Counted from the first letter of the stretch, positions 47,130 through 56,941 are shown. The stretch: DNA of 64,000 nucleotides from Paraburkholderia haematera (GCF_905220975.1 NZ_CAJNBK010000007.1:1-64000); one strand, 5' to 3'. The notes: generated by a model not told the origin, from the sequence alone. Numbers and translations are program-made.

Positions 47130-47717
47130 CTAGATCTTCAGGCGCGATACCTTGGTGCCCTGCAGCGCGATATCGGCCATCAGGCCGGTGTTGGTCAGCA
47201 CGAATACTTCGACAGGGGCGGTCGCGGTGGTTGTGTCGATTGCGCCGTTGGCGCCCATCTTCACCAGCGCGACGGAGGCGTCGCCGCCCGCCGACCAGCC
47301 ATCGGCATTGCGGAAGGAGTCGAGCGAGTCCTGCGTCATGAACAGGAAGATGATGGCCTTCGATTGCGCGCCTGCCTGCAGACCGAACGAACCGGAAATC
47401 GTGCTGTAGTAACCCACCGAGCTGCCGCCTACGCGCAGCGCACCTTCGCCATACTGGCCGCCAACGATAAAGCCCGCTTGCAGGACCGACGGGAACACCA
47501 GTACGCCGCGCGCCTTGGAGACGAGTTCGCGCGAACCCTTCACGGTTGTGAACAGGCGCGACATGGTGCCGTCGACGCTGGCGTCGATCGACTGGCGTTT
47601 GGATGCATCGGTGGAGGGCGTGTTCGGGCTGCTGCCGTTGGTGGTACAACCAGCGAGTGCAAGGCCTCCGAAAGCGAGCGCAGCGGTAGTCTTCAGCATG
47701 AAGTTTCGTCTATGCAT
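47130..47717 (-). CDS. YSC84/SYLF-domain lipoprotein
   Basis: The 195-residue protein has N-terminus MHRRNFMLKTTAALAFGGLA and lipobox LALAGC. The RRNFMLK stretch is close to a twin-arginine motif, so it may be a Tat-exported lipoprotein. The mature part is the lipid-binding SYLF/YSC84 domain: SRELVSKARGVLVFPSVLQA, VGGQYGEGALRVGG, GYYSTISGSFGLQAGAQ. Related Burkholderia proteins are immunogenic outer-membrane lipoproteins. Role in envelope or adhesion is inference. Confidence 0.9.
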   Translation of the reverse strand: MHRRNFMLKTTAALAFGGLALAGCTTNGSSPNTPSTDASKRQSIDASVDGTMSRLFTTVKGSRELVSKARGVLVFPSVLQAGFIVGGQYGEGALRVGGSSVGYYSTISGSFGLQAGAQSKAIIFLFMTQDSLDSFRNADGWSAGGDASVALVKMGANGAIDTTTATAPVEVFVLTNTGLMADIALQGTKVSRLKI

Positions 47718-48078
47718 CGTTTTTCTCCATCATGGTTCCTGGGCACAACCTCATATGGTGCTGCCGGGTTGCATTTGCGTTATATCACACGCAAGCGCGG
47801 AAGGCGTACTTCGTTGGTCGGTGAAAAGCCTTGTGTGGCGGGGGTTTGCGAGCTATTGGCGGATGCGTTGAAGTAATTTTGACCGGCCGCGGAACCGCGT
47901 TGAAGGACACTCTGACAAGGCATTCGAAAGGGCCCCGGCGAACCATGCCGGGCCGGGAACGGCTTGCCGGCGGCTGCGCCGGGACCGCATCAGGCACCTA
48001 TTTTTACCGACTTTTTCGATTCCATCATTGGTGATGAAACCCAACTGAAAGTGTTGCTGCGACGCTGCACCTGCGTTC
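47718..48078. other. Intergenic region, no gene seen
   Basis: These 361 bp lie upstream of the YSC84 gene and downstream of the small membrane protein gene. A minor GC-rich dyad (CCCGGC and GCCGGG near 47933-47953) is present. The YSC84 promoter should be at the left end. No convincing coding frame. Confidence 0.5.
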
Positions 48079-48525
48079 TCACCCGTGGTTCGCCGGACTT
48101 TTGACAGGCGGGCGCCGCAGGGCGCGGCGAATCATTCCGATCAACACGCCGATCAGGAACAGCGTGACAGCCGGCACGACCCAGTAGCCGACGAACGCAT
48201 GCCAGAGGTAGGCCATGAGCGTAGAGCGACGCACGCCATATTCGTTGCGGGCGTCCTGCTGGCGCGGCGCATTGGCTGCCAGTACATCGGCTGGGCAGCC
48301 GGCGGCTTGCGCCTCGTCAGGCTTGCCGTGGCAGCGCGCGGGGGCGCCGGCGGCACGTTGTGCGACGGTGAAATTCCAGGTGGTCAGCGCGCGGTCGAGG
48401 TCGACGGCGTTGTACGCCATTTCCTCCCGGATCTCGCTAACCGCAACGATCGCCACGGGCACGGCCCAGAATACGATGACGACCAACCACCGCCTCAACC
48501 AGCGGTTTTTATGCTTCGATACCAT
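48079..48525 (-). CDS. Small membrane protein of unknown function
   Basis: The 148-residue protein has a hydrophobic segment at about 13-30 (WLVVIVFWAVPVAIVAV), a Cys- and charge-containing central loop (PARCHGKPDEAQAAGCPADV) and a second hydrophobic segment at about 110-132 (FVGYWVVPAVTLFLIGVLIG) with basic ends. Two transmembrane helices with a periplasmic loop bearing two Cys is the likely topology. No family recognised. Confidence 0.65.
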   Translation of the reverse strand: MVSKHKNRWLRRWLVVIVFWAVPVAIVAVSEIREEMAYNAVDLDRALTTWNFTVAQRAAGAPARCHGKPDEAQAAGCPADVLAANAPRQQDARNEYGVRRSTLMAYLWHAFVGYWVVPAVTLFLIGVLIGMIRRALRRPPVKSPANHG

Positions 48526-48846
48526 CCTTGCCTCCGATCGGTGCTCTGCAGCACCAACGACAAGATGGCGGCCCGTCTAATGTTGTGTATGGGGGTGGGC
48601 CGTCTCCGCAGCCATCATAGAAGAAAAACGGCGCGTTCGCGCGGGTGGACCGCGAAGGAATCGCTAGCGGGAGGATGGTTGCCGGGGAGATGAACTGCGA
48701 AGGCGAGCAGGAGGAAGAACGGAAGCGCGGGCTGGAGCGAGGACAGGAGAAAGACGGCAGCCGCGCCGGAAAACGGCGCGGCCATGTTCGAGCAATACGC
48801 GGCTAAACGCGCGGCGAGTGGCCCGCGCCGATTGCCTTGCGTTGAT
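48526..48846. other. Intergenic region with psiF hairpin
   Basis: The 321-bp purine-rich gap between psiF and the small membrane protein gene holds one clear hairpin (annotated) and no gene-like frame. Confidence 0.5.
48760..48782 (-). terminator. Hairpin downstream of the PsiF gene
   Basis: GCCGCGCCG and CGGCGCGGC form a perfect 9-bp stem around GAAAA, 65 bp beyond the stop codon in the leftward direction. Only a weak pyrimidine run follows, so termination would be modest. Confidence 0.5.
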
Positions 48847-49146
48847 TTAGTTAGCCGGCGCGGACGACGACAGACAGGTCTTCATGAAAGCCTTGCGATC
48901 GTCGCCTTTCTTGTCAGCGGCTTGGGTGTTGCACGCCTTCATCTTGTCCTGCTGGCTCATCGGCGCTGCGGCGGCCGGCTTGGCGGACAGGCAGGTCTTC
49001 ATGAAGGCCTTGCGGTCGTCGCCTTTCTTGTCGCCGGCCTGCTTGTTACAGTCGGCCATTTTCGTTTGCTGGCTGTTCTGCGCGAACACCGGCGAAACGA
49101 GGACAGCACCCAGCACCAGCGTAGCGATAGCGGATTGGATCTTCAT
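48847..49146 (-). CDS. PsiF repeat-containing exported protein
   Basis: The 99-residue protein has signal peptide MKIQSAIATLVLGAVLVSPVFAQ. The mature part has two PsiF repeats, each with KM..CN.QA..KKGDDRKAFMKTCLS, separated by an Ala/Pro linker. PsiF was named for phosphate-starvation induction in E. coli; biochemical role unknown. The start at 49146 is favoured by TGGAGTG upstream over the ATG at 49158. Confidence 0.88.
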   Translation of the reverse strand: MKIQSAIATLVLGAVLVSPVFAQNSQQTKMADCNKQAGDKKGDDRKAFMKTCLSAKPAAAAPMSQQDKMKACNTQAADKKGDDRKAFMKTCLSSSAPAN

Positions 49147-49643
49147 GTGACACTCCATCGGTGGTGAAAACGTTTTTGGTCGTTCATGCGCGTGGGTGTC
49201 AACAGCGTCGAGAACCCCTCGGCATGTGCATTATGGCAAATGCTGTCTGCCAGAACGGACAAAGGGGCACTCCGGTTGACACGCGCTCACGGTGGTTTTC
49301 CCTTACGCGACGGGGGATCGCGGTGTGCCGGCGTGTGAACTGGCGTGTGTGCCGACGTGTGACCCGGCGTGTGAACCGGCGTGTGAACCGGCTCAATCGC
49401 AGCCGTGCCAGAATATGTTATGCAATCCAGATTAATTGGCAAGGCGCATGCAAATGAATTATCCCGCTGTCATTCGAGAGGGGGCGATCAAAGACTAAAC
49501 ATCCGATCCGCATTGCTGCAGGTGCAAATGAATAGGAAATCGGCCGAAAATCCCATTTAGGATCTTAGGCGTATTCATGACTCGAATTCCCGCGCCGAGG
49601 CGCTGCCCGGCGTCTGCGTCACGCAAGCCAAAGGAGGCTCGCC
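49147..49643. other. Intergenic region between psiF and yciI-like genes
   Basis: The 497-bp gap contains an 11-bp minisatellite (annotated) and an AT-richer stretch around 49410-49580. No gene-like frame is convincing; short frames across the minisatellite are repeats of Arg/Val only. Confidence 0.5.
49328..49392. repeat. 11-bp degenerate minisatellite
   Basis: CGGCGTGTGAAC and variants (GGCGTGTGTGC, GACGTGTGACC, GGCGTGTGAACC) recur about six times with an 11-12 bp period. It is intergenic, about 180 bp upstream of psiF on the other strand. Confidence 0.7.
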
Positions 49644-49940
49644 ATGCACTACCTCTTGATGTATGACCTCGTACCGGACTACCTCGAACGGCGTGGCGCC
49701 TATCGCGACGACCATCTGAAGCTCGCCTGGGCGGCAACGCAGCGCGGTGAATTGCAACTGGCCGGCGCATTGACCGAACCTGTGGATACTGCCGTGCTGC
49801 TTTTCGAAAGCGACTCTCCCGCAGCCGCCGAAGCCTTTGCCAGAGCCGATCCATACGTGATCGCGGGGCTTGTGGAGCGCTGGCGTGTACGCCCATGGAT
49901 GACCGTGGTGGGTGAGGGCGCGGCGAATCCTGTGCGCTAG
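49644..49940 (+). CDS. YciI-like protein
   Basis: The 98-residue protein starts MHYLLMYDLVPDYLERRGAY and has the dimeric alpha-beta fold of YCII proteins with DDHLKLAWAATQRGELQLAG and a conserved Asp (SPAAAEAFARADPYVIAGLV). Members may act as small hydrolases or accessory enzymes; function not set. AAAGGAGG lies about 10 nt upstream of the ATG. Confidence 0.88.
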   Translation: MHYLLMYDLVPDYLERRGAYRDDHLKLAWAATQRGELQLAGALTEPVDTAVLLFESDSPAAAEAFARADPYVIAGLVERWRVRPWMTVVGEGAANPVR

Positions 49941-50525
49941 TGGCAAGTCGATCAACCGGGCTCGCGCGGCGTCGAGAGGAATGCAAACAGCATGCGCGGG
50001 CGTTGTGTTCGCTGGTAGGGAAACTGCACCTCGATGTCAGCCAGGTGCTGTCCACGCCGCTGCATCCAGCCACCTCCCAGCTCGGCAAAAATTACGTCAA
50101 AAACGTATGGAAATGCATTGCGGATCAAACGTCGATTTCGTAAAGGCAATTGGTCAATCTTGATCTACTATTGTGCTGTGCAATAGCGGCTCCCGAGGCC
50201 GGAACCGACAGCCGTTCTGTTACAGCAATAAGTGATACGACGCAGCAAAAAGGACAAGATTGTTTCCATCCGTAACACTTGTCTCAACGATATTCACGCA
50301 AACCCTGGTGGTGGTATGCTTCGTGCACAAATTCTCCCATGCACGAGTGAGACCACGTTTTGTGCTTCGCAATAGGGACAAACCGCACTAACCCAGTGCG
50401 ATATTGACCAGCAGACAGAACGTACAAAACATATTTGTGCAACCGAGGGCTGTACACGGATCGTGAAAATTGAATCCGTGGCTGCCCAAAGCCGCGGCCG
50501 GGCCAGGCTGCGTGGAGAAAACCCA
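49941..50525. other. Long intergenic leader before the transposase-domain fusion gene
   Basis: The 585-bp gap is AT-richer than flanking genes. Two dyads are visible: CTATTG/CAATAG at 50168-50186, and CACGGAT/ATCCGTG at 50455-50480, the latter 45 bp upstream of the chosen start of the next gene. No frame of convincing length or composition. Confidence 0.5.
50168..50186. promoter_or_regulatory. Inverted repeat, possible operator
   Basis: CTATTG and CAATAG flank a 7-nt spacer. It lies in the long leader upstream of the transposase-domain fusion gene. Confidence 0.3.
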
Positions 50526-51674
50526 ATGTTTTTCGATGAGCTAAGCAATGACGAATGGGCGCTGCTAGCAGAGCTTGTCTCTGATGAGCCAGCCGTCCGT
50601 CTGAACCGGCGCGGCCGCCCCCGCGCCGAACCGCGCATCGTGGCGAATGCCGTCCTGTGGATTCTGACAACGGGCGAACCCTGGTCGAAGTTGCCGGGGC
50701 GCTATCCGTCGGGTCCGACTTGCCGGCGTCGTTTCGAGGAATGGCAGTTGAACGGCACCCTCCTCGAGATGGTTCGGCTGTTGTCGCAAACCGGGCGTAC
50801 CTTCGCGTACGTCCCGCAGCCGGCGGCGCCCGTCGCGGCCAAGCCGGCAGCACCGGTCGCACCAACCCCCAACGCACGCGACGAAAGTCTGCGTGGCGTG
50901 TCGTGGAAGAGCCCCGAATCGTGGCAGACACCTGGCGCCTCGAGCAGCCTGAGCAACTGGCGTTCGGCCGATCCGATTGCCGATATCACACGCCAGTTGT
51001 CCGGATTGACGAACGTGCCGCCGGTATCCCGTGCGCCTTCGGCACCTGTGTCGCACGTGGCACGGCCCGCCATGCGTGCCGATTGGCAAGGCACGGACGA
51101 AGCGCGGGCGGTGGACGCGGCCATGCACAGTCTGGACTCGGCCATCGCGTCGGCACGCCGCACGCAACAGCTTGAAGATCAACGCGGCTCGCTGTCGATG
51201 AGCCTCGCGCCGCGCGGCACGCAGGTCGCCGACCGGCGCGGCTATGTGATCTACGTTGCGGCGGAGCAGGTGCCCAATGCCATGTATCGCGCGTGGGCGG
51301 AGATCATGAAGGACGGCAAACGCGTCGAGCGTTCCGGCCTCGTCGGCCCGCGTTTTACAGAGGCAGACGCGGCGGAGCATTACGCGCTCGAATGGGCGCG
51401 GCAGTGGATCGACCGCGAATGGCGCACGCAGTCCGCAGCAGAGGCGGCACCTGCAGTCAACGCGGCTGCGGCAGTGGCGCGTCCGTTGCCGGCCATGCGT
51501 CATGTGCCGGAACCGGTCATGGTGAATCACGGCGGTCCGTTGCACGGTCCGCTCAATGCGTTCCGCGGACCGCTGCGCCGCTATCCTGGCGAACCGGCCG
51601 CACCCGCGACCGAAAACAATAGTGCATCAGATCGTTTTCCGTCGTACCCGGAACTCATCTCCCACGTGGGATGA
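50526..51674 (+). CDS. IS5-type transposase DNA-binding domain fused to an unrelated C-terminal region
   Basis: The 382-residue protein from 50526 starts MFFDELSNDEWALLAELVSD. Residues about 1-95 match the helix-turn-helix N-terminal domain of IS5/IS1182-like transposases (RRGRPRAEPRIVANAVLWIL, TGEPWSKLPGRYPSGPTCRR). No DDE catalytic core follows. Instead come an Ala/Pro linker, a Ser/Ala-rich region, and a compact block at about 235-300 (RRGYVIYVAAEQVPNAMYRA, EHYALEWARQWIDREW). No terminal inverted repeats flank the gene. It is probably a domesticated DNA-binding protein adjoining the exopolysaccharide genes. GGAGA before 50526 supports this start; 50463 is an alternative. Function not known. 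Confidence 0.75.
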   Translation: MFFDELSNDEWALLAELVSDEPAVRLNRRGRPRAEPRIVANAVLWILTTGEPWSKLPGRYPSGPTCRRRFEEWQLNGTLLEMVRLLSQTGRTFAYVPQPAAPVAAKPAAPVAPTPNARDESLRGVSWKSPESWQTPGASSSLSNWRSADPIADITRQLSGLTNVPPVSRAPSAPVSHVARPAMRADWQGTDEARAVDAAMHSLDSAIASARRTQQLEDQRGSLSMSLAPRGTQVADRRGYVIYVAAEQVPNAMYRAWAEIMKDGKRVERSGLVGPRFTEADAAEHYALEWARQWIDREWRTQSAAEAAPAVNAAAAVARPLPAMRHVPEPVMVNHGGPLHGPLNAFRGPLRRYPGEPAAPATENNSASDRFPSYPELISHVG

Positions 51675-51792
51675 GTGCGGCTGCAAGTGCGGCTGCAAGT
51701 ACGAATGTAAACGCGTCGGATAACACAGCAGCAGTACCCCGCGGCCGGTAGGAGCAACCGCCGCAGGTTCCCGCTTCATCCGTTGTGAATCA

Positions 51793-53352
51793 TCATTGGC
51801 GTCCGTACGTGTCGTCGAAGCGCACGATATCGTCTTCACCGAGATACGAACCCGACTGCACCTCGATCATTTCGAGCGGCATCTTGCCCGGATTCTCGAG
51901 ACGGTGGGTGACGCCCAGCGGAATATAAGCCGATTCGTTTTCGGAGACGATGAAGCGCTCTTCACCTCGCGTGACGAGCGCGGTGCCGCGCACGACGATC
52001 CAATGTTCCGCGCGGTGATGATGCATTTGCAGCGAGAGCCGCGCGCCCGGCTTCACGACAATACGTTTCACCTGGAAGCGCTCGCCGGTGTCGACGGAAT
52101 CGTAATTGCCCCATGGGCGATGCACCTTGCGATGGTTGGCCGCTTCCAGGCCGCCATCGTTGCGAATCCGTCCGACAATCTTCTTGACGTCCTGCACGCG
52201 CGATTTGTCCGCGACCAGAATCGCATCGGCCGTTTCGACCACCACGAGATCCTGCGTGCCGACGCAGGCAATCAGGCGTCCTTCCGAATGCGCGAAGGTC
52301 GATGCCGCGCCTTCGAACATCACGCGACCGCGGCCCACGTTCTGATCGGCGTCTTTCTCCGAGATATCCCAGATCGCGTCCCACGAGCCCACGTCCGACC
52401 AGCCCGCTTGCAGCGGCACGACCACGCCGGACGCGGCGCTCTGATCGTTGCCCAGTTTCTCCATCACCGCGTAGTCGATCGAATTCGACGGCGAGGCGCT
52501 GAACGCGTCGCGTTGCAGACGGAAGAAATCGCCGTCCGCTTTGCCGCCTGCGAACGCTGCTTCGCAGGCTTCGTAAATCGCCGGCTGGAAGTGGCGGATC
52601 GCCTTCAGCCAGGTCGATGCGCGCATGATGAAAATGCCGCTATTCCACCAGTATTCCTTTGATGCGATATAGCGCTGCGCCAGCTCCAGATGCGGCTTTT
52701 CGACGAAGCGATCGAGCTTGTGCGCACCGATCGTATCGGCTGCGTCGGCGTCGGCGTCGGTCGCGCGAGCGTCGTTAGGCGTGCCAAGCGCCGCGCCAAT
52801 GCGAATGTAGCCATAGCCCGTTTCGGCGCGCGTCGGCACGATGCCCATCGTCACGATATGGCCCGCGGCCGCATGTTGCACGCCGGCGGCCACCGCTGCA
52901 TGAAAACCGTCGATGTCGGTTACCGCGTGATCGGCGGGCATCACGACCATGATGCCGTCCTCGTCCTGCGCGGCAATCGAAAGGGCGGCCACCGTCAGTG
53001 CCGGCGCGGTGTCGCGCCCGGCGGGTTCGAGAATCAGCCGGGTCGGTTTGCCGCTCGTGCGTAATTGCTCGGCAGTCGTGAAGCGCTGTTCTTCATTGGC
53101 CACGACGACGAGTTGCCCGGCGAGCGGATGACCGGCCTCGAGTCCGTCGAGACGGCGGGTGGTCGATTGCAACAGCGAGTCGTCGCCGAGCAGGCCAATC
53201 AGTTGTTTCGGATGCTGTTCGCGCGACATCGGCCACAACCGTGTGCCGGAGCCGCCCGCCAGAATCACGGGATGAACCTTGAGCTTGACGTTAGGGGACA
53301 TAGCTTGCATGGACCGGGTGTCGGCGGGCGTGGCCGTAACCGGAGCTGTCAT
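51793..53352 (-). CDS. bceA: Mannose-1-phosphate guanylyltransferase / mannose-6-phosphate isomerase (BceA-like)
   Basis: Bifunctional type II enzyme making GDP-mannose for exopolysaccharide. In 519 residues the pyrophosphorylase signature ILAGGSGTRLWPMSREQHPK is at 30-49, with FVEKPHLELAQRYI further on. The C-terminal cupin isomerase domain has LSLQMHHHRAEHWIVVRGTA near 435-455 and YIPLGVTHRLENPG. The first 14-17 residues before a second Met are poorly conserved, so starts at Met15 or Met18 are possible. It is transcribed leftward from the AT-rich region, opposite to bceB. Confidence 0.93.
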   Translation of the reverse strand: MTAPVTATPADTRSMQAMSPNVKLKVHPVILAGGSGTRLWPMSREQHPKQLIGLLGDDSLLQSTTRRLDGLEAGHPLAGQLVVVANEEQRFTTAEQLRTSGKPTRLILEPAGRDTAPALTVAALSIAAQDEDGIMVVMPADHAVTDIDGFHAAVAAGVQHAAAGHIVTMGIVPTRAETGYGYIRIGAALGTPNDARATDADADAADTIGAHKLDRFVEKPHLELAQRYIASKEYWWNSGIFIMRASTWLKAIRHFQPAIYEACEAAFAGGKADGDFFRLQRDAFSASPSNSIDYAVMEKLGNDQSAASGVVVPLQAGWSDVGSWDAIWDISEKDADQNVGRGRVMFEGAASTFAHSEGRLIACVGTQDLVVVETADAILVADKSRVQDVKKIVGRIRNDGGLEAANHRKVHRPWGNYDSVDTGERFQVKRIVVKPGARLSLQMHHHRAEHWIVVRGTALVTRGEERFIVSENESAYIPLGVTHRLENPGKMPLEMIEVQSGSYLGEDDIVRFDDTYGRQ

Positions 53353-54007
53353 GATGAACTCCTCGAGGCTGGGTGAATGCGTCGAGTTTTATCACGAAGT
53401 CAGGAATCAATAAAAGCACGTTAAATAGAAACTATATAAATCGGATAATAAAATCAGCTACTTCGTGAAGGAAAAATGTCCGAACAATTTTTTAAAAAGA
53501 AAAATTACCTGAAAAAAATCGAGGGTAATTTTTTTGCCCGAGGAAACAAAGGAAAATGAAGGCGAAAAGCAAGGCGTAAGCCTCGTAAGAAAACAGACAG
53601 TTTGGATCGCTTCGGCCTCAGAAAAGGCGAAAGCAGGGCAACTCAAACGAAAATTCGGTAACAATTGCCGCGCAAAATTCAGAAAAAATACCGAAAAAAT
53701 GACCGATACAATTTGAGATATTTTGCTGTCTTGCAGTCCGAATTTTAATACCGCCTTATCTATACCTGTACAAGGGTATTCACTCATTCCGACACCTGCT
53801 TTCCGAATCGTCCCGAATCGTTCATTCAGGATTTTTTTATTCCGGGAAGCGGCAGGGCAATTAGCACGGGTTCAATCGGTTCGCGTCGCGCATGTATCCG
53901 GCAGGCGCGAATACCGGCGTTGTTTCCGGGCGGCCGGACTCGATGAGTGTGACGGAAATTCAACCAACCAACGGATGGCACTTGACTGACGAACTGAGGG
54001 GCAGCGC
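53353..54007. promoter_or_regulatory. AT-rich control region between bceA and bceB
   Basis: This 655-bp gap has a strongly lower GC content than both neighbours, especially 53395-53860. It contains an inverted repeat (AAAAATTACC at 53500-53509, GGTAATTTTT at 53524-53533), poly-A and poly-T runs, and CGAATCGT repeated at 53806-53825. Short frames here have biased, non-family-like composition and were rejected as genes. A long leader or silencing-prone promoter is likely; no core promoter or JUMPstart/ops element was identified. Confidence 0.6.
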
Positions 54008-55405
54008 ATGCTGAGCGTTCTATCGAGAATCATCGACATCGCCATGGTCGCGCTCGGCGCCGCCATTGCGACGGCCGTGCACAGCGGGAAATTGGTCTGG
54101 CTGGACGACGTCCAAAGCGTATCGCTCGCGTTCGACTGCCTGCTCGTGGTGGTGTTCTTCCCTGCGTTGGGGATCTATCAGTCGTGGCGCGGCAAGCCGC
54201 TCTATGACCTGCTGTGCCGCGTCGCGGGCGGCTGGCTGATCGTTGAAGTCACCGGCGTGCTGATCAGCTTCAGCCTGCACCGCTCCGACAGCCTGTCGCG
54301 TTTGTGGCTCGTGTACTGGGCAGTTGCCACGATCGCGCTGCTGATCGTCACCAAGGTGATCGTCTATTCGATCCTGCGCGGACTGCGCCGCGAAGGTTTC
54401 AATCAGCGCGCGGTGGCCATCGTCGGCGGCGCGCCGTATGGGCGCTTCCTGATCGAGCAGATGCGCAGCCGCCCGGAAGCGGGCTTTAGCCCCGTTGTGC
54501 TGTTCGACGAGGAGGGTACGATCAATCCTTATGAGGACCCCGATACGAGCGATTCGATCGAAGGCGTGCCAGTCGAGCGCGATTACGCGCGGATGCTTCA
54601 ACTGGTGCGTCAGCGCGCGATTCGTGAACTTTGGCTCGCGCTGCCGATCTCGAAGGAGAAGGCGATCCATCGCTTCGTGATGGACCTGAAGCACGACTTC
54701 GTAAACATCCGCTTCATTCCGGACGTGCGCAGCCTGACGCTCTTTAATCAGCCGATGGTCGATCTGCTCGGCGTGCCGGCGATCAACCTGGCCGCTTCGC
54801 CGATCACCGATCTGCGCGTGCTGCCCAAACGCATTTTTGACCGCCTGTTCGCGCTGGCGGCATTGACCGCGCTGGCGCCGGTGATGCTGGTGATCGCCGC
54901 GATGGTGAAGCTGAGCTCGCCAGGTCCGGTGTTTTTCCGCCAGAAGAGGAAGGGCATCGACGGCAACCAGTTCGAGATCTACAAGTTTCGCTCGATGAAG
55001 ATGCACAAGGAAGAGGTCGGCAAGATCACTCAGGCCACGCGGCGCGATCCGCGCATCACCGCGGTCGGCGCGTTCCTGCGGCGCACCAGCCTCGACGAAT
55101 TGCCGCAATTCATCAACGTGTTGCGCGGCGAGATGTCCGTGGTGGGTCCGCGCCCGCATGCGCTCGAACACGACGACATCTACAAGGATCTGGTGAAGGG
55201 CTACATGCACCGTTACCGGATCAAGCCGGGCATCACCGGGTGGGCGCAGATCAACGGCTATCGCGGCGAAACCGATCGCATCGAAAAGATGATGGGCCGC
55301 GTCAAGCTCGATCTGTACTACATGCAGCACTGGACCTTCTGGCTCGACATCAAGATCGTCGTGCTGACGCTGTGGAAGGGCTTCGTGGGCAGCAACGCAT
55401 ATTAA
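54008..55405 (+). CDS. bceB: Undecaprenyl-phosphate glucose phosphotransferase (BceB/WcaJ-like)
   Basis: Transfers the first sugar-1-phosphate onto undecaprenyl phosphate. The 465-residue polyisoprenyl-phosphate hexose transferase has four to five N-terminal transmembrane helices, a CoA-binding-like central domain ([20 protein letters not shown]), and the C-terminal catalytic domain from about 275: [57 protein letters not shown] and [20 protein letters not shown]. It opens the rightward operon 90 bp before ugd. Confidence 0.94.
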   Translation: MLSVLSRIIDIAMVALGAAIATAVHSGKLVWLDDVQSVSLAFDCLLVVVFFPALGIYQSWRGKPLYDLLCRVAGGWLIVEVTGVLISFSLHRSDSLSRLWLVYWAVATIALLIVTKVIVYSILRGLRREGFNQRAVAIVGGAPYGRFLIEQMRSRPEAGFSPVVLFDEEGTINPYEDPDTSDSIEGVPVERDYARMLQLVRQRAIRELWLALPISKEKAIHRFVMDLKHDFVNIRFIPDVRSLTLFNQPMVDLLGVPAINLAASPITDLRVLPKRIFDRLFALAALTALAPVMLVIAAMVKLSSPGPVFFRQKRKGIDGNQFEIYKFRSMKMHKEEVGKITQATRRDPRITAVGAFLRRTSLDELPQFINVLRGEMSVVGPRPHALEHDDIYKDLVKGYMHRYRIKPGITGWAQINGYRGETDRIEKMMGRVKLDLYYMQHWTFWLDIKIVVLTLWKGFVGSNAY

Positions 55406-55495
55406 GCGGCTGATTGACCGTTTATCGAGCCGCGGTCATGCAAGGCATCGCGTGACCGCTCTCCTGAATCAACTCCATTTTCCGAGGTGTAACAC

Positions 55496-56941
55496 ATGAA
55501 CCTGACGATCATCGGTAGTGGCTACGTAGGCCTCGTGACGGGCGCTTGTCTGGCCGACATCGGCCACGACGTGTTCTGTCTCGACGTCGATCAGCGCAAG
55601 ATCGACGTGCTCAACAACGGCGGCGTGCCGATCCATGAACCGGGTCTGCAGGAGATCATTGCGCGCAATCGCAAGGCCGGCCGCCTGAAGTTCTCGACCG
55701 ACATCGAAGCCGCGGTCGCGCATGGCGACATCCAGTTCATCGCGGTGGGCACGCCGTCCGACGAAGACGGTTCCGCCGACCTGCAATACGTGCTCGCTGC
55801 CGCGCGCAACATCGGCCGCCATATGACGGGCTTCAAGGTGATCGTCGACAAATCGACGGTGCCGGTCGGCACGGCTTCGCGCGTGCGCGAGGTGATTGCC
55901 GGGGAACTGGCCGCGCGCAGCGCCAGCCACATGTTCTCCGTGGTGTCGAATCCGGAGTTCCTGAAAGAAGGCGCCGCGGTGGAAGACTTCACGCGGCCCG
56001 ACCGCATCGTGCTCGGCTGCGATGAAGACGTGCCCGGCGAAAAGGCGCGCGAACTGATGAAGCGCCTCTATGCGCCGTTCAACCGCAATCGCGAACGCAC
56101 GCTGTACATGGACGTGCGCTCGGCCGAGTTCACCAAGTACGCGGCCAACGCAATGCTCGCCACGCGCATCTCGTACATGAACGAGCTCGCGAATCTGGCT
56201 GACCGCGTCGGCGCGGATATCGAGGCGGTGCGCCGCGGCATCGGTTCCGACCCGCGCATCGGCTACGACTTCCTGTATGCCGGTTGCGGCTACGGCGGTT
56301 CGTGCTTCCCGAAAGACGTGCAGGCGCTGATTCGCACGGCAGCCGACCACAAGGCCAACCTGCGCATTCTGGAAGCGGTGGAAGCCGTCAACGACACGCA
56401 GAAAAAGATCCTCGCGCACAAGATCGTCGATCGTCTGGGCGAAGACCTGTCGGATCGCACCTTCGCCGTGTGGGGCCTCGCGTTCAAGCCGAACACGGAC
56501 GACATGCGCGAAGCGCCGAGCCGTCCGCTGATCGCCGAGCTGCTACGCCGCGGCGCGCGCGTGAAGGCCTACGACCCGGTGGCGATCGACGAATCGAAGC
56601 GCGTCTTCGCACGCGATCTGAAGGATGTGCCGCAACAGCATGCGCGGCTCTCGTTCGTGAGCGAGGAAATGGAAGCGGCCGAGGGCGCCGATGCACTCGT
56701 GATCCTCACCGAATGGAAGGTCTTCAAGAGCCCGGATTTCGCTTCGCTCAAGGAGAGCCTCAAGACGCCGCTGATTTTCGACGGCCGCAACCTGTACGAA
56801 CCGGACGTGCTGCTCGAACTCGGTATCGAGTATCACGCGATCGGCCGTCAGCATGCGCTGCGCAATGCGCCGGCGAAAGTCGGCGCGAGCGGCTTGACGA
56901 CAACGGCCCGTTCGGCCGACGCGGTCGAAGCCGGTCAATAA
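55496..56941 (+). CDS. bceC: UDP-glucose 6-dehydrogenase (BceC-like)
   Basis: Oxidises UDP-glucose twice to UDP-glucuronic acid, a sugar of cepacian. The 481 residues start with the NAD fold [20 protein letters not shown]. The active Cys270 is in [36 protein letters not shown] is the C-terminal UDP-binding part. The final 35 residues ([20 protein letters not shown]) extend past the core and look disordered. Orthologue of ugd; the cepacian locus name is bceC. Confidence 0.96.
   Translation: MNLTIIGSGYVGLVTGACLADIGHDVFCLDVDQRKIDVLNNGGVPIHEPGLQEIIARNRKAGRLKFSTDIEAAVAHGDIQFIAVGTPSDEDGSADLQYVLAAARNIGRHMTGFKVIVDKSTVPVGTASRVREVIAGELAARSASHMFSVVSNPEFLKEGAAVEDFTRPDRIVLGCDEDVPGEKARELMKRLYAPFNRNRERTLYMDVRSAEFTKYAANAMLATRISYMNELANLADRVGADIEAVRRGIGSDPRIGYDFLYAGCGYGGSCFPKDVQALIRTAADHKANLRILEAVEAVNDTQKKILAHKIVDRLGEDLSDRTFAVWGLAFKPNTDDMREAPSRPLIAELLRRGARVKAYDPVAIDESKRVFARDLKDVPQQHARLSFVSEEMEAAEGADALVILTEWKVFKSPDFASLKESLKTPLIFDGRNLYEPDVLLELGIEYHAIGRQHALRNAPAKVGASGLTTTARSADAVEAGQ

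Noticed and set aside
49912..50163. Short frames following the YciI-like gene
   Set aside because: They overlap that gene's 3' end, lack a ribosome site and show no family resemblance.
50526..51674. Intact insertion sequence
   Set aside because: The DDE catalytic core, terminal inverted repeats and target duplications are all missing.
53458..53787. Short frames in the AT-rich bceA-bceB gap (53458-53787 minus, 53534-53716 plus)
   Set aside because: Composition is extreme (Phe/Ser or Lys/Glu-rich), no ribosome site is present, and one frame needs a TTG start. Treated as non-coding.
53353..54007. JUMPstart/ops element for RfaH-type antitermination
   Set aside because: No GGCGGTAG-like sequence was found in the leader.
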